Assembly (NCBI GenBank): GCA_023957215.1
Contig: JAMLHH010000008.1
Coordinates: forward strand, 1-64,000
Reading direction: 5' to 3'
DNA length: 64,000 bases
Origin: Chitinophagales bacterium
GTDB lineage: Bacteria; Bacteroidota; Bacteroidia; Chitinophagales; JADIYW01
In this document: one piece after another, positions 8,244 through 17,731 of the stretch
Position numbering within the stretch: the stretch's first letter is position 1
Layout of the letters: each line of letters starts with the position of its first letter
Notes under the pieces: model-generated
The model's input: only the letters and a program-made list of their open reading frames with translations
Told to the model about the DNA's origin: nothing
Database searches by the model: none
Position numbers and translations under genes: made by a program

Positions 8244-9047
8244 ATGAAAAATATTTCTCTGACTTTCACTTTAATTTTGTGTTTTCAATACACTTTTGCA
8301 CAGACGATCTCTTTGGATAAAGTAAAGTTTGATACTATACAATCCAGTAATCAATACAAAGTTTTTGACTTGCCGTATGAAATTGCAGATATCAATAGTG
8401 CCGGAAGATTATTTTCGGATGCTAATCTTTTTTATAAAAGAGGACAGACAGACTTGGCCTCTAAGCTATTAAAGAAAGCCATCAAAAAACAACCAAACGA
8501 ATATGAATATCATTATCTCCAAGCGTATGTGATGATGGATCTCGGGAAATATAAAGAGTCAGTCAAGCACGCAGAAGCAGCTGTGAAGTTAAAGCCGAAT
8601 GACTGGAAAATGTTATATGTATTGGCAATTGCAAAATATGCCTCAAAAGACTATTTGAGCGCAAATGTAGAGTTTAGTCGTGCAATAGAACTTGATCCTT
8701 CACAAGTAAAATTGTATGAAGGAAGGGCGTATGTAAAGGATGCACTCAATGACCCTTTGGCGGCCTATGATGATTTTAATTTGGCCGTATATGTAAAACC
8801 TACTTATATCAATGCATATATTGGTAGAGCCAAAATGTTATATAAACTTGAAAAATACAAGGAAGCTCTAGACGATTTTAGTAGTGTATTAGTAAGAAAA
8901 CCCAATCAGGCAGACGCTTTGTATTATAGAGGAATTTGCTGGAAAATGTTGGGAAATATCCAAAATGCTTGCTCTGACATGGTTTTGGCCGCTCAAAATG
9001 GAAATGAAGCTGCAATCAAAGAACTAAAAGTAACCTGCAACAGATAG
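8244..9047 (+). CDS. Exported tetratricopeptide-repeat protein
   Basis: A 267-residue protein with a clear signal peptide (about 1-19, ending in TFAQ) and five to six consecutive TPR units between about residues 50 and 250. Typical positions are visible, for example ANLFYKRGQTDLASKLLKKA, AYVMMDLGKYKESVKHAEAA and RAKMLYKLEKYKEALDDFS, each followed by a Pro in the turn. TPRs are protein-binding scaffolds; after export this one should act in the periplasm or at the cell surface. It has no enzymatic domain. The hydrolase gene starts 1 nt after its stop codon, so the two are almost certainly co-transcribed, but a shared function cannot be inferred. Confidence 0.8.
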   Translation: MKNISLTFTLILCFQYTFAQTISLDKVKFDTIQSSNQYKVFDLPYEIADINSAGRLFSDANLFYKRGQTDLASKLLKKAIKKQPNEYEYHYLQAYVMMDLGKYKESVKHAEAAVKLKPNDWKMLYVLAIAKYASKDYLSANVEFSRAIELDPSQVKLYEGRAYVKDALNDPLAAYDDFNLAVYVKPTYINAYIGRAKMLYKLEKYKEALDDFSSVLVRKPNQADALYYRGICWKMLGNIQNACSDMVLAAQNGNEAAIKELKVTCNR

Positions 9048-9048
9048 A

Positions 9049-9894
9049 ATGAAAGAGCTTGAAAAGATAATCACCGGCAGTGATGGTGAAAAAATCCTGA
9101 TGAAATACTTTATACCCGAAAATATCTCTTCACCTCATCCTATAGTACTTATTCATGGATTTAAAGGCTTTATGGATTGGGGGCATTTCCCTTATGTAGC
9201 CCGCAAAATGGCAGAAAAAGGAAATGTCGTGATACGGTTTAATTTTTCACATGACGGCACAAGCCCTGCAACTCCATCAGAGTTTAGTAGATTGGATCTT
9301 TTTGCCCAAAATACATATTCAAAAGAGCTGACCGATATCAAAAGTGTTTTGGATGAGATAGAAAGTTTAAAAATTCTACTACAACAGAATCTAAATACGA
9401 AAGAAATTTATCTGATAGGCCATAGTAGAGGTGGAGCAGATGCCATCATTACCGCTTTTGAGGACAATCGGATTAAAAAATTAGTCACATGGGCTTCAGT
9501 AGATAGGTTGGCTACTTATTTTGCTGATGATGCAGACACGCTTGCCAAATGGAAAAAAGAGGGCGTAGTTTATATTTATAACTCACGTACCGGCCAAAAT
9601 ATGCCGATGAATTATTCTCTATATGAAGATGCCGTCCAGAATAAAGAACGCTTTGATGTACACCATGCCGCCCAAAATTTGAATATCCCTTGGCTCATTG
9701 TTCATGGAGATACAGATCCGACTGTTGATGTGGAAATAGCTTATAAATTGTATCAATTGTCTGCATCATCTGATATTTACATTATGCCCCAAGCACACCA
9801 CAATTTTGGCGCAAAACACCCTTTAGACGATAGTGCCGATTTTGTACAAATCAATCTATTGGTTGATAAAACCTTGTCTTTCTTGATGTCATAA
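9049..9894 (+). CDS. Alpha/beta hydrolase (putative serine esterase)
   Basis: A 281-residue alpha/beta-hydrolase without a signal peptide, so probably cytosolic. The oxyanion-hole motif is LIHGFKGFMDW at about residue 35. The nucleophile is S126 in GHSRGGAD, a candidate acid is the Asp in HGDTDPTVD, and the catalytic His lies in PQAHHNFG near the C-terminus. The family (dienelactone hydrolase/BAAT-like) cleaves esters or related bonds; the substrate is unknown. It starts 1 nt after the TPR gene and so is probably translated from the same message. Length is normal and all triad candidates are present. Confidence 0.85.
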   Translation: MKELEKIITGSDGEKILMKYFIPENISSPHPIVLIHGFKGFMDWGHFPYVARKMAEKGNVVIRFNFSHDGTSPATPSEFSRLDLFAQNTYSKELTDIKSVLDEIESLKILLQQNLNTKEIYLIGHSRGGADAIITAFEDNRIKKLVTWASVDRLATYFADDADTLAKWKKEGVVYIYNSRTGQNMPMNYSLYEDAVQNKERFDVHHAAQNLNIPWLIVHGDTDPTVDVEIAYKLYQLSASSDIYIMPQAHHNFGAKHPLDDSADFVQINLLVDKTLSFLMS

Positions 9895-10011
9895 AGAAGA
9901 AGTATTCCGATTGCTTTTTTGTAGGAAAATGATTTTTCATATCTAAAAGAGCAATTGATATTTTGTTGAAAACTCTTTGGGTAAAAAGTCTGATAAGACA
10001 GTCCGGCTTAT

Positions 10012-10019
10012 TAATTTTG
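10012..10019 (+). promoter_or_regulatory. Possible -7 promoter element of dnaE
   Basis: TAATTTTG fits TAnnTTTG and lies 32 nt before ATG 10052. No TTG is found at the usual -33 distance, so support is moderate. Confidence 0.35.
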
Positions 10020-10051
10020 AAAACTGACATTCTCTAAAATAAATTTATTCC

Positions 10052-13000
10052 ATGTATCACTTTTCACATTTACACAACCATACACAATACTCATTATTAG
10101 ACGGTGCATCCAATATAGCAGCGTTATACAAAAAAGCGGTTAAAGATGAAAATAGAGCAATGGCAATTACCGACCACGGTAATATGTTTGGAGTCTTTAA
10201 TTTTGTGGCAGAGGCTTGGAAAAAAAACAATACTAAGGTTGTAGGTAAAAACGATGACGGAAAAGATATCATAGAACCTATCGTAAAACCTATCATCGGC
10301 TGTGAGTTTTATTTGGTTGAAAATAGACATATTCATCAATTTACCGGTGGAAAAAGGGATAAAAGATTTCATCAACTTTTATTGGCAAAAGATGAAAAAG
10401 GGTATCAAAATCTCGTCAAACTTTGTTCACTTGGTTATATAGAAGGAATGTATGGTAAATATCCTCGTATTGATAAAGAGTTAATAGAGAAATATAGCGA
10501 AGGATTGATAGCTACTACATGTTGTCTGGCGGCACAAGTGCCAAGAGCTATTTTGGATGAAGGTGAAGAAACGGCGGAAGAATTGTTTAAATGGTGGCTC
10601 GATATTTTCGGAGAAGATTATTATATCGAAATACAAAGACATGGTCTTCCCGATCAAGAAAAGGTCAATGAAGTTTTGATGCGTTTTTCCAAGAAATACA
10701 ATGTACCGATGATTGCGACCAATGACAATCATTACGTGGACAGAGAAGATGCCAATGCACATGATATTTTACTCTGTGTCAATACAGGTGCCAAACAATC
10801 GACACCTATTATGGATGATTTGTCTGAAAAAACCATCTTTGGCAAAGATGTGAGATTTGGATTTCCCAATGACCAGTTTTATTTCAAAACGGAAGCTGAA
10901 ATGCTTCAGACATACCATGATCTCCCACAAGCATTGGACAATACACACTTGATAGTGGACAAAGTGAAAACCCTCAATCTTCACAAAGATATTTTATTGC
11001 CTAATTATGAAATTCCGAAGGGATTTCTCAACCAATTTGATTATCTGAAACATCTGACTTTTGAAGGTGCAAAAATGCGATACCATACCATGACGGATGA
11101 GATACAGGAGCGGATAGATTTTGAACTGGATACTATCTGCAAGATGGGATTCTCCGGCTATTTCCTAATAGTGCAAGATTTTATCAACAAAGGTAGAGAG
11201 ATAGGTGTATTTATCGGTCCGGGAAGAGGCTCGGCGGCAGGTTCGGTGGTGGCATACTGTATAGGCATCACTAATATTGACCCGATTAAATACAATCTGC
11301 TGTTTGAAAGATTTTTAAATCCGGAACGTGCAAGTATGCCGGATATTGATACCGACTTTGATGATGTAGGTCGAGAAAAAGTGATTGACTATGTAGTGCA
11401 AAAATACGGCGAAAGACAGGTTGCCCATATTATTACTTATGGTACGATGGCCGCAAAATCTAGTATCAAAGATGCAGCGAGAGTTTTAGATTTGCCCTTG
11501 GCAGAATCCAATGCTTTGGCAAAATTAGTACCTACCAAACCAGGAATCAATCTGAATACGCTTTTGTTAAAACCCTTGGATGACGAAAAAGGACCTGTCA
11601 AAAAATATGAATTGGATGCTGATCAGGTAAAAAACATTACACTTTTAAGAGAGCTATTGGCAGGAAATGATCTGAGGACGGAAGTTTTGGCTTCTGCCTT
11701 GAAATTGGAAGGTTCTGTCAGAAGTACCGGTATTCATGCGGCCGGTATCATCATCGCACCTAAGGATTTGACAGAAGTTGTGCCGGTAGCAAAAACCAAA
11801 GATGTGGATTTATTGGTCACACAGTATGAGGGAGGCGTTATAGAAGATGCCGGCGTCATCAAAATGGATTTTCTCGGACTTAAAACTTTGACAATCTTAA
11901 AAGATGCCTTAGAGCTCATAAAAACCAATTATAATATTGAGATTAATCTGGATAAAATTCCCTTGGATGACGAAAAAACATTTGAGCTTTATCAACGAGC
12001 TGAGACAAATGGAACTTTCCAATTTGAGTCTAATGGAATGAAAAGATATCTAAAAGATCTCAAACCTGACCAGCTTTCTGATTTGGTGGCGATGAATGCA
12101 CTGTTTAGACCGGGGCCGATGGATTATATCCCCAATTTTATTTCAAGAAAGTTTGGTCGTGAAGAAATCAAATATGATTTACCTGAAATGGCGGAGTTTC
12201 TTGAAGATACTTATGGTATAACGGTCTATCAGGAACAAGTCATGTTGCTCTCTCAAAAAATTGGTGGTTTTACAAAAGGTGAAGCCGATATTTTGAGAAA
12301 AGCAATGGGAAAAAAGAATGAAAAAGTTCTTGCCAAAATGAAGCCCAAATTCATGGAACAAGCCCAAGCCAAAGGGCACGATATCAAAATATTGGAAAAA
12401 ATATGGAAAGATTGGGAAGCCTTTGCAAGATATGCTTTTAACAAATCTCATGCAGTTTGTTATGCAATAGTGGCCTATCAGACTGCTTATTTGAAAGCTA
12501 ATTATCCGGCTGAATTTATGGCGGCAGTTTTAACAAATAACTTTAGCAATCAGGAAAAGATTAGCTTCTATCTTGAAGAATGCCGAAGAATGGGATTGAA
12601 AGTGATAGAACCAGATGTGAATGAAAGTAATATCAAATTTACTGTCAATAAAAATGGAGAAATCCGCTTTATGATGTCTGCTTTGAAAGGATTGGGTTCA
12701 TCTGCGGCTCAAGCTATTGTAGAGGAAAGACAAAGAGGTGGATTGTATGAGGATATTTATGATTTTGTGAAACGTGTCGATTTGAGAGCTGTCAATAAAA
12801 AAAGTATGGAGACACTGGCCACAGCCGGCGCTTTTGATGCGATTGATAAATATCACCGCTCACAATATGTGACTCCTAATCAGGAAGGTTTTACCTTTAT
12901 CGATAAATTGATGCATTTTGGCAGTACTTATCAAAGACAAAAAGAAGAAGCTGTTTTCTCTCTCTTTGGTGATGCTTTGGAAGATCATTTGGTCATGCCG

Positions 13001-13747
13001 GAAGCTCCTCATGTTAATCCTTGGAGTCAGTTAGATTTATTGTATAATGAAAAAGAGGTGATAGGCATTTATCTTTCAGGACATCCTTTGGATCAATATC
13101 GTTACGAATTAGAATATTTTTGCAATGCAAGAATCAAAGATTTGGATGAAAACCCCGGACGGGAACTCATTTTTGGCTGTATGGTGAAAAATATCACCAA
13201 GAGGGAAAGTCGGGAGGGAAAGCCCTATGCTTTTATGACCGTGGAAGATATCTTATCAGAGACTGAGTTAAACTTCTTTGGGGATGATTATATCAAGTAT
13301 GCTGCCTTTTTTGAAAAAAATTACCAACTGAGAATTACGGGTACTATGCGCCCAAGATTTAGAGATAGCTCCGAACTCAGATTCTTTATTTCAGAAATTG
13401 AGTTTTTATCAGATGTGATGAAAAAAGAAGCCAAATGTCTAAATTTAGTGATAGATACCCATAGACTCAATGAAAGTAGGATTTTAAGGTTTACAGATGT
13501 TTTAAAGGTTCATAAAGGCGACTTGCCATTGAGGACTACATTGGTAGATAGACCTGATAAGGCACCGATTACCTTGGTTTCAAAATCTATTAAAGTTAAA
13601 TTAGAGACCGCACTTTTTGATGAACTTAAAAGAATGGAAGTTTTGGATGTTAAATTGATGAATGATGATAGTCGTTATAAAAAAGTACCGACTTATTACT
13701 CAAATGAAGAAAATGAGGTTGCTACCGAAGTGATAGAAAATGATTAA
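10052..13747 (+). CDS. dnaE: DNA polymerase III alpha subunit
   Basis: The catalytic subunit of the replicative DNA polymerase. The 1,231 residues show the expected order: N-terminal PHP domain beginning HLHNHTQYSLLDGAS, the palm with GPGRGSAAGS and the catalytic aspartates in MPDIDTDFDD (about residues 428-437), fingers with FRPGPMDYIPNF and TYGITVYQEQVM, a tandem helix-hairpin-helix region around ALKGLGSSAAQAIVEE, and an OB-fold domain around IFGCMVKNITKRESREGKPY. The C-terminus ends in an acidic tail. Length is normal for Bacteroidota, and no separate epsilon exonuclease is fused. Single gene. The start at ATG 10052 agrees with the conserved PHP beginning (MYHFSHLHNHT). Confidence 0.97.
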   Translation: MYHFSHLHNHTQYSLLDGASNIAALYKKAVKDENRAMAITDHGNMFGVFNFVAEAWKKNNTKVVGKNDDGKDIIEPIVKPIIGCEFYLVENRHIHQFTGGKRDKRFHQLLLAKDEKGYQNLVKLCSLGYIEGMYGKYPRIDKELIEKYSEGLIATTCCLAAQVPRAILDEGEETAEELFKWWLDIFGEDYYIEIQRHGLPDQEKVNEVLMRFSKKYNVPMIATNDNHYVDREDANAHDILLCVNTGAKQSTPIMDDLSEKTIFGKDVRFGFPNDQFYFKTEAEMLQTYHDLPQALDNTHLIVDKVKTLNLHKDILLPNYEIPKGFLNQFDYLKHLTFEGAKMRYHTMTDEIQERIDFELDTICKMGFSGYFLIVQDFINKGREIGVFIGPGRGSAAGSVVAYCIGITNIDPIKYNLLFERFLNPERASMPDIDTDFDDVGREKVIDYVVQKYGERQVAHIITYGTMAAKSSIKDAARVLDLPLAESNALAKLVPTKPGINLNTLLLKPLDDEKGPVKKYELDADQVKNITLLRELLAGNDLRTEVLASALKLEGSVRSTGIHAAGIIIAPKDLTEVVPVAKTKDVDLLVTQYEGGVIEDAGVIKMDFLGLKTLTILKDALELIKTNYNIEINLDKIPLDDEKTFELYQRAETNGTFQFESNGMKRYLKDLKPDQLSDLVAMNALFRPGPMDYIPNFISRKFGREEIKYDLPEMAEFLEDTYGITVYQEQVMLLSQKIGGFTKGEADILRKAMGKKNEKVLAKMKPKFMEQAQAKGHDIKILEKIWKDWEAFARYAFNKSHAVCYAIVAYQTAYLKANYPAEFMAAVLTNNFSNQEKISFYLEECRRMGLKVIEPDVNESNIKFTVNKNGEIRFMMSALKGLGSSAAQAIVEERQRGGLYEDIYDFVKRVDLRAVNKKSMETLATAGAFDAIDKYHRSQYVTPNQEGFTFIDKLMHFGSTYQRQKEEAVFSLFGDALEDHLVMPEAPHVNPWSQLDLLYNEKEVIGIYLSGHPLDQYRYELEYFCNARIKDLDENPGRELIFGCMVKNITKRESREGKPYAFMTVEDILSETELNFFGDDYIKYAAFFEKNYQLRITGTMRPRFRDSSELRFFISEIEFLSDVMKKEAKCLNLVIDTHRLNESRILRFTDVLKVHKGDLPLRTTLVDRPDKAPITLVSKSIKVKLETALFDELKRMEVLDVKLMNDDSRYKKVPTYYSNEENEVATEVIEND

Positions 13748-13812
13748 TAAACGTGAATTTTGTTTAAGCAGCATAAAAATCTTGTTCAAATAAAGTAGGG
13801 CATAAATCATCT

Positions 13813-14400
13813 TCAACAGGAATAATATTCAGGGACGGCTTTGGGAACTGATAGATCTGCTGATAGATTAACCATAAATCTATATACAGATTTATGTTTG
13901 GAGTGTTCTATTTTACAAATATTTTTTAACTGGTCGTTGACACATTCTATCAATGCACGTTTACGCAAAAGAATCTGCTCCTCTGATGATAGATTTTGTT
14001 TTTTTATATTCTTTTTCACCTTGGTTATAACTGTATGCCATCATTAAATAACAGCTCAGATAAGGCTTTCAAAATATATCCTCTATCACCCAATACCTTA
14101 CCGAATATCTCTTGATTCAGAGACTTCACAACCCTCATATCCCTATCATCTACGTTGCCTTTAGTAAGGTAAAAAAAGTATTTCACCTCGTTAAGCGGAG
14201 TTTAAATCCGCTCCCCCATCGTGGATTTGCTTTTCTCTGCTAAACCTCTGAAGACTTTATTCTGCTTTTCTCTTTGAATATAGCACACTTTTATAGTTGT
14301 AGAATCTACGAAATTGATACAGTTTTTTTGAACTGTTTCTCATCCAAAACTCACGTTCAATTACAGAAGAACATCTGCAATGAAGAAAATATTCGATTCT
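13813..14400 (-). pseudogene. Degenerate IS982-family transposase
   Basis: Read on the minus strand, pieces of an IS982-type DDE transposase appear in the right order but in different frames: FVDSTTIKVC (first catalytic Asp, near 14310), NKVFRGLAEKSKSTMG, then GFKLRL, YLTKGNVDDRDMRVVKSLN with the second Asp, FGKVLGDRGYILKALSELL and NDGIQL, then a frameshift near 14027, and finally KRALIECVNDQLKNICKIEH with the catalytic Glu. At least two frameshifts are needed, and roughly the first 80-100 residues are missing. Terminal inverted repeats were not identified. The remnant fills the space between dnaE and rpsO; 13748-13812 and 14401-14459 hold nothing else recognisable. Confidence 0.85.
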
Positions 14401-14459
14401 TAATTTGGATATCTCAGTGCGGAAGTAAGGAGATTTTAAAACTTTTTTCTATAAATCAA

Positions 14460-14488
14460 TTGATTATTTCAAAAAATATGTACCTTTG
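14460..14488 (+). promoter_or_regulatory. Promoter of rpsO
   Basis: TTG at 14460-14462 and TACCTTTG at 14481-14488 with an 18-nt spacer match the Bacteroidota consensus. The start site would be near 14493, giving a leader of about 33 nt before ATG 14526. Confidence 0.7.
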
Positions 14489-14525
14489 CCCGATAATTAA
14501 GTAGAGTAAAATAATTTTAGACGAA

Positions 14526-14792
14526 ATGCTAGCAGCAGAAAGAAAAAAAGAAATATTTGCAGAATTTGGCGGTGCTGAAACAAACACCGGTTCTGTAGAG
14601 TCACAAGTAGCAATGATTACTGAAAGAATCACACTTTTGACAGAACACCTGAAAGTACACCGAAAAGACCATTCAACAACTCGTTCTTTGTACAAATTGG
14701 TAGGTCAGAGAAAAAGACTACTCAAATATCTTGCACACAAAGATATTACTCGTTACAGAGCATTGATTGAAAAACTCAACTTGCGTAAATAA
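14526..14792 (+). CDS. rpsO: 30S ribosomal protein S15
   Basis: An 88-residue primary binding protein of the small ribosomal subunit. It binds the central domain of 16S rRNA early in assembly. Family landmarks: EIFAEFGGAETNTGSVESQV, then LTEHLKVHRKDHSTTRSL, and GQRKRLLKYL, with the usual C-terminal arginine- and lysine-rich helix. Length is normal. The gene has its own promoter, and a strong hairpin terminator separates it from pnp, the classic neighbour in many bacteria. Confidence 0.97.
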   Translation: MLAAERKKEIFAEFGGAETNTGSVESQVAMITERITLLTEHLKVHRKDHSTTRSLYKLVGQRKRLLKYLAHKDITRYRALIEKLNLRK

Positions 14793-14810
14793 TTGCAAGG
14801 TTAAAGATAT

Positions 14811-14846
14811 AAAAAAGCGAGGTTTGTAATATAGCCTCGCTTTTTT
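14811..14846 (+). terminator. Rho-independent terminator of rpsO
   Basis: AAAAAAGCGAGG pairs perfectly with CCTCGCTTTTTT over 12 bp with a 12-nt loop, ending in six T. It overlaps an in-frame TTG of the pnp frame, which argues against that TTG as a start. Confidence 0.85.
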
Positions 14847-14877
14847 GCCTATTTATTCATCGAAATATACATATAAA

Positions 14878-17022
14878 GTGTTTAATATTCATTCAAAAAC
14901 ATTTGATGTTGGCAACGGTCAACAAGTCACCATAGAAACAGGCAAACTCGCCCGTCAAGCCGATGGTAGCGCACTCGTAAAATGTGGCAACACCATTCTC
15001 CACGCAACAGTCGTATCCTCTAAAGAATCCAAACCGGATCAAGACTTCTTTCCATTATCCGTTGATTTTAGAGAGAAATTTTCCTCCAACGGACGTATTC
15101 CCGGCTCATTTCAGAGAAGAGAAGCCAGGATTACCGATCCCGAAATATTAGTCAGCCGATTAGTGGACAGAGCGATTAGACCGCTATTCCCTGACGGATA
15201 TATGAATGAAACACAAGTTTTAATTTCAGTCATCTCATTAGATTCTGAAACTCCGGCAGAAGATTTAGCCGGTCTGGCAGCATCTGCTGCAATCACAGTT
15301 TCAGATATTCCTTTCTTAGAACCTATTTCTGAGGTAAGAGTCTGTAAAATCAATGGCGAATATATCATCAATCCTAAAACATCCGAAGCTGTCAATGCAA
15401 CTTTGGACATCATGTTAGGAGCTACCGAAGACAATATCTTAATGGTAGAAGGCGAATCCAAAGAAGTACAAGAAGATGAGTTGATAGAAGCTATTTTGGC
15501 AGGTCATCAAGCAATCAAAGAACATTGCAGACAACAAAAAGCTTTAGCACTTGAAATGGGTGTTGTGAAAAGAGAATTTTCTGCACCTCAACTTCCGGCT
15601 GATTTGGTAGAAAGAGTAAAAAATGCTTGTCTGAAAGGAATAGAAGAGGTCGCTACCACTCCTTTGGGCAAACATGAAAGAAGAGATAGATTAAAAGCAG
15701 TAAAAGCTACATTCTTAGACAGTATCTCCGAAGAAGAAACTGCCACTTTCGATTATAAATCTTTTGAACAAATCTACGACAACCTCGAATGGGAAACAAT
15801 TCGCTCTGTCGTATTAGAGAAAAGAGTCAGATTAGATGGTAGAAAATTGGACGAAATCCGTCCTTTGGAAATGGAAGTAGATTATCTGCCTTCTCCTCAC
15901 GGCTCAGCTCTTTTTACAAGAGGTGAAACCCAGTCTCTCACGACAGTTACCTTAGGTTCAAAACAAGATGAAAAGTTGGAAGACAAAGCAACAGGTGTAG
16001 AATTTCAAAAATTCTTGCTTCATTACAATTTCCCTCCTTTTTGTACCGGTGAAATCAAACCTCAAAGAGGTCCATCAAGAAGAGAAATCGGACATGCAAA
16101 TTTAGCTTTGAGAGCATTAAAAAATATGTTGCCTCCCAATAGTGACAATCCTTATACCATCAGAGTAGTATCCGACATCATGGAATCTAACGGTTCTTCC
16201 TCTATGGCTACTGTCTGTGCAGGTTCACTTGCATTGATGGATGCCGGTATTCAAACCAAAAAACATGTTTCAGGTATAGCGATGGGAATGATTTCAGCAG
16301 GTGACAAACATGCTATCTTATCCGATATTTTGGGAGATGAAGATCACCTTGGGGATATGGATTTCAAAGTGACAGGTACTCGTGACGGTATCACTGCTTG
16401 TCAAATGGATATTAAAGTAGATGGTTTGTCTATGGACATCATGCGGGAAGCATTGGCACAAGCCAAACGTGGTAGAATGCATATCCTTGACCACATGGAA
16501 AGATGTATTCAAGCTCCAAGACCTGAATTAAAACCACATACACCAAGAGCCCATGTCATGGATATCGACAAAGAATTTATCGGTGCAGTGATAGGACCCG
16601 GCGGAAAAGTGATTCAAGGACTTCAAGCGGAAACCGATACAGAAATCAGCATAGAAGAAATCAAAGAGGAAGGTATAGGACGTATCATCATACTTTCTAA
16701 CAACAAAGAAAATATGGATGCAGCTATCAGAAAAATCAAAGGTATCGTAGCCGTTCCCACAGTGGGTGATACTTATGACTCAGTTGTCAAAAGTATAGTT
16801 GAGTACGGTGCTTTTGTTGAGTTTTTACCGGGGAAAGAAGGTCTTTTACACATTTCTGAAATTGCTTACAAACGTATCAATTCTATGCAGGATGTATTAA
16901 AAGAAGGCGAACATATCGAAGTGAAAATTATAGGAATTGACCCTAAAAACGGAAAATTCAAATTAAGTCATAAAGCTTTGTTGCCTAAACCGGAAAAACC
17001 TGAAAATCCTCAAAAAGATTAA
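14878..17022 (+). CDS. pnp: Polyribonucleotide nucleotidyltransferase (PNPase)
   Basis: A phosphorolytic 3'-5' exoribonuclease that degrades mRNA to nucleoside diphosphates. Two RNase PH-like domains are visible (first from about residue 1, with ETGKLARQADGSALVKCG; second around EIRPLEMEVDYLPSPHGSA and FTRGETQSL), joined by the helical linker. These are followed by a KH domain with GAVIGPGGKVIQ and a C-terminal S1 domain (EYGAFVEFLPGKEGLLHISE). There is no ATG near the conserved beginning. GTG 14878 (FNIHSKTFDVGNG follows) fits homologue starts and gives 714 residues, whereas TTG 14845 lies inside the rpsO terminator. The rpsO-pnp order is conserved widely. Confidence 0.95.
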   Translation: MFNIHSKTFDVGNGQQVTIETGKLARQADGSALVKCGNTILHATVVSSKESKPDQDFFPLSVDFREKFSSNGRIPGSFQRREARITDPEILVSRLVDRAIRPLFPDGYMNETQVLISVISLDSETPAEDLAGLAASAAITVSDIPFLEPISEVRVCKINGEYIINPKTSEAVNATLDIMLGATEDNILMVEGESKEVQEDELIEAILAGHQAIKEHCRQQKALALEMGVVKREFSAPQLPADLVERVKNACLKGIEEVATTPLGKHERRDRLKAVKATFLDSISEEETATFDYKSFEQIYDNLEWETIRSVVLEKRVRLDGRKLDEIRPLEMEVDYLPSPHGSALFTRGETQSLTTVTLGSKQDEKLEDKATGVEFQKFLLHYNFPPFCTGEIKPQRGPSRREIGHANLALRALKNMLPPNSDNPYTIRVVSDIMESNGSSSMATVCAGSLALMDAGIQTKKHVSGIAMGMISAGDKHAILSDILGDEDHLGDMDFKVTGTRDGITACQMDIKVDGLSMDIMREALAQAKRGRMHILDHMERCIQAPRPELKPHTPRAHVMDIDKEFIGAVIGPGGKVIQGLQAETDTEISIEEIKEEGIGRIIILSNNKENMDAAIRKIKGIVAVPTVGDTYDSVVKSIVEYGAFVEFLPGKEGLLHISEIAYKRINSMQDVLKEGEHIEVKIIGIDPKNGKFKLSHKALLPKPEKPENPQKD

Positions 17023-17035
17023 AAACCAAAAGGAT

Positions 17036-17074
17036 AAAAATCTGACACCCAACCTATAAAAGTGTCGGATTTTT
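17036..17074 (+). terminator. Terminator of pnp
   Basis: AAAAATCTGACAC pairs with GTGTCGGATTTTT (13 bp, one G-U pair) around a 13-nt loop, 14 nt after the pnp stop codon. Confidence 0.8.
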
Positions 17075-17111
17075 AATTTTAGAAGAGATATCTTCAATTA
17101 AAACAAACTTT

Positions 17112-17627
17112 ATGCAAGCAGGAAAAAACAAAGTAGTATCCGTACATTATGTACTCAATATATTACACGATGGTAAAAAAGTAGAAGCTGACAGTTCTGC
17201 CGAAGGTAGCCCGTTAAAATATCTTCACGGCTCAGGTATGTTATTACCACAATTTGAAGCGCATCTTGAAGGTCTCGGAAAAGGAGATTCCTTTGAATTT
17301 ATGATTGATTATTTCAATGGATATGGCGAACGCGATGAAAAAAATGTTGCAGGCATTCCATTGGAAAGTTTCAAAGACGAACAAGGATTGATAGATTACG
17401 AAAGCTTACAACCGGGTAAAATGTTACCGATGGTGGATCAAGAGGGGAATCGCTTCCAAGGTATTATCGTTGAAGTGACAGAGAGTGAAAACGTCATCAT
17501 GGATTTTAATCATCCGCTTGCCGGTCAAGATCTGTATTTTAGTGGCTACGTAGCTGATGTAAGAGAAGCCACACCTGAAGAAATTGACCACGGTCACGTA
17601 CATGATCACGGACATCATCATCAATAA
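17112..17627 (+). CDS. SlyD-like FKBP-type peptidyl-prolyl isomerase
   Basis: A 171-residue cytosolic prolyl isomerase and chaperone of the SlyD type. It starts with KVVSVHYVLNILHDGKKVEA, followed by the FKBP active-site segment PLKYLHGSGMLLPQFEAHLEG, the insert-in-flap chaperone domain (about residues 70-130, GYGERDEKNVAGIPLESF), and the returning FKBP strand NHPLAGQDLYFSGYV. The C-terminus is histidine-rich (HGHVHDHGHHHQ), the metal-binding tail that in SlyD binds Ni2+ and other metals. Length is normal. Monocistronic between two terminators. Confidence 0.92.
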   Translation: MQAGKNKVVSVHYVLNILHDGKKVEADSSAEGSPLKYLHGSGMLLPQFEAHLEGLGKGDSFEFMIDYFNGYGERDEKNVAGIPLESFKDEQGLIDYESLQPGKMLPMVDQEGNRFQGIIVEVTESENVIMDFNHPLAGQDLYFSGYVADVREATPEEIDHGHVHDHGHHHQ

Positions 17628-17653
17628 GAAAGTCTAACGATTGTCAATTCTGA

Positions 17654-17684
17654 AAACTACTTTCCAAAATACGGGAAGTAGTTT
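17654..17684 (+). terminator. Terminator after the SlyD-like gene
   Basis: AAACTACTTTCC pairs with GGGAAGTAGTTT (one G-U pair) around a 7-nt loop and is followed by a T-rich run. Confidence 0.7.
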
Positions 17685-17731
17685 CTTTATTTTGTCCTTT
17701 AGTTCAGTAACTTTAAACTTTCAATAAAGAA

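Noticed and set aside
14845-14877. TTG 14845 as start of pnp
   Set aside because: It lies in the T-run of the rpsO terminator and adds residues not seen at the start of PNPases as I know them; GTG 14878 fits better.
15111-15461. 116-codon open frame opposite pnp
   Set aside because: Shadow of the conserved first RNase PH domain; no promoter or family match.
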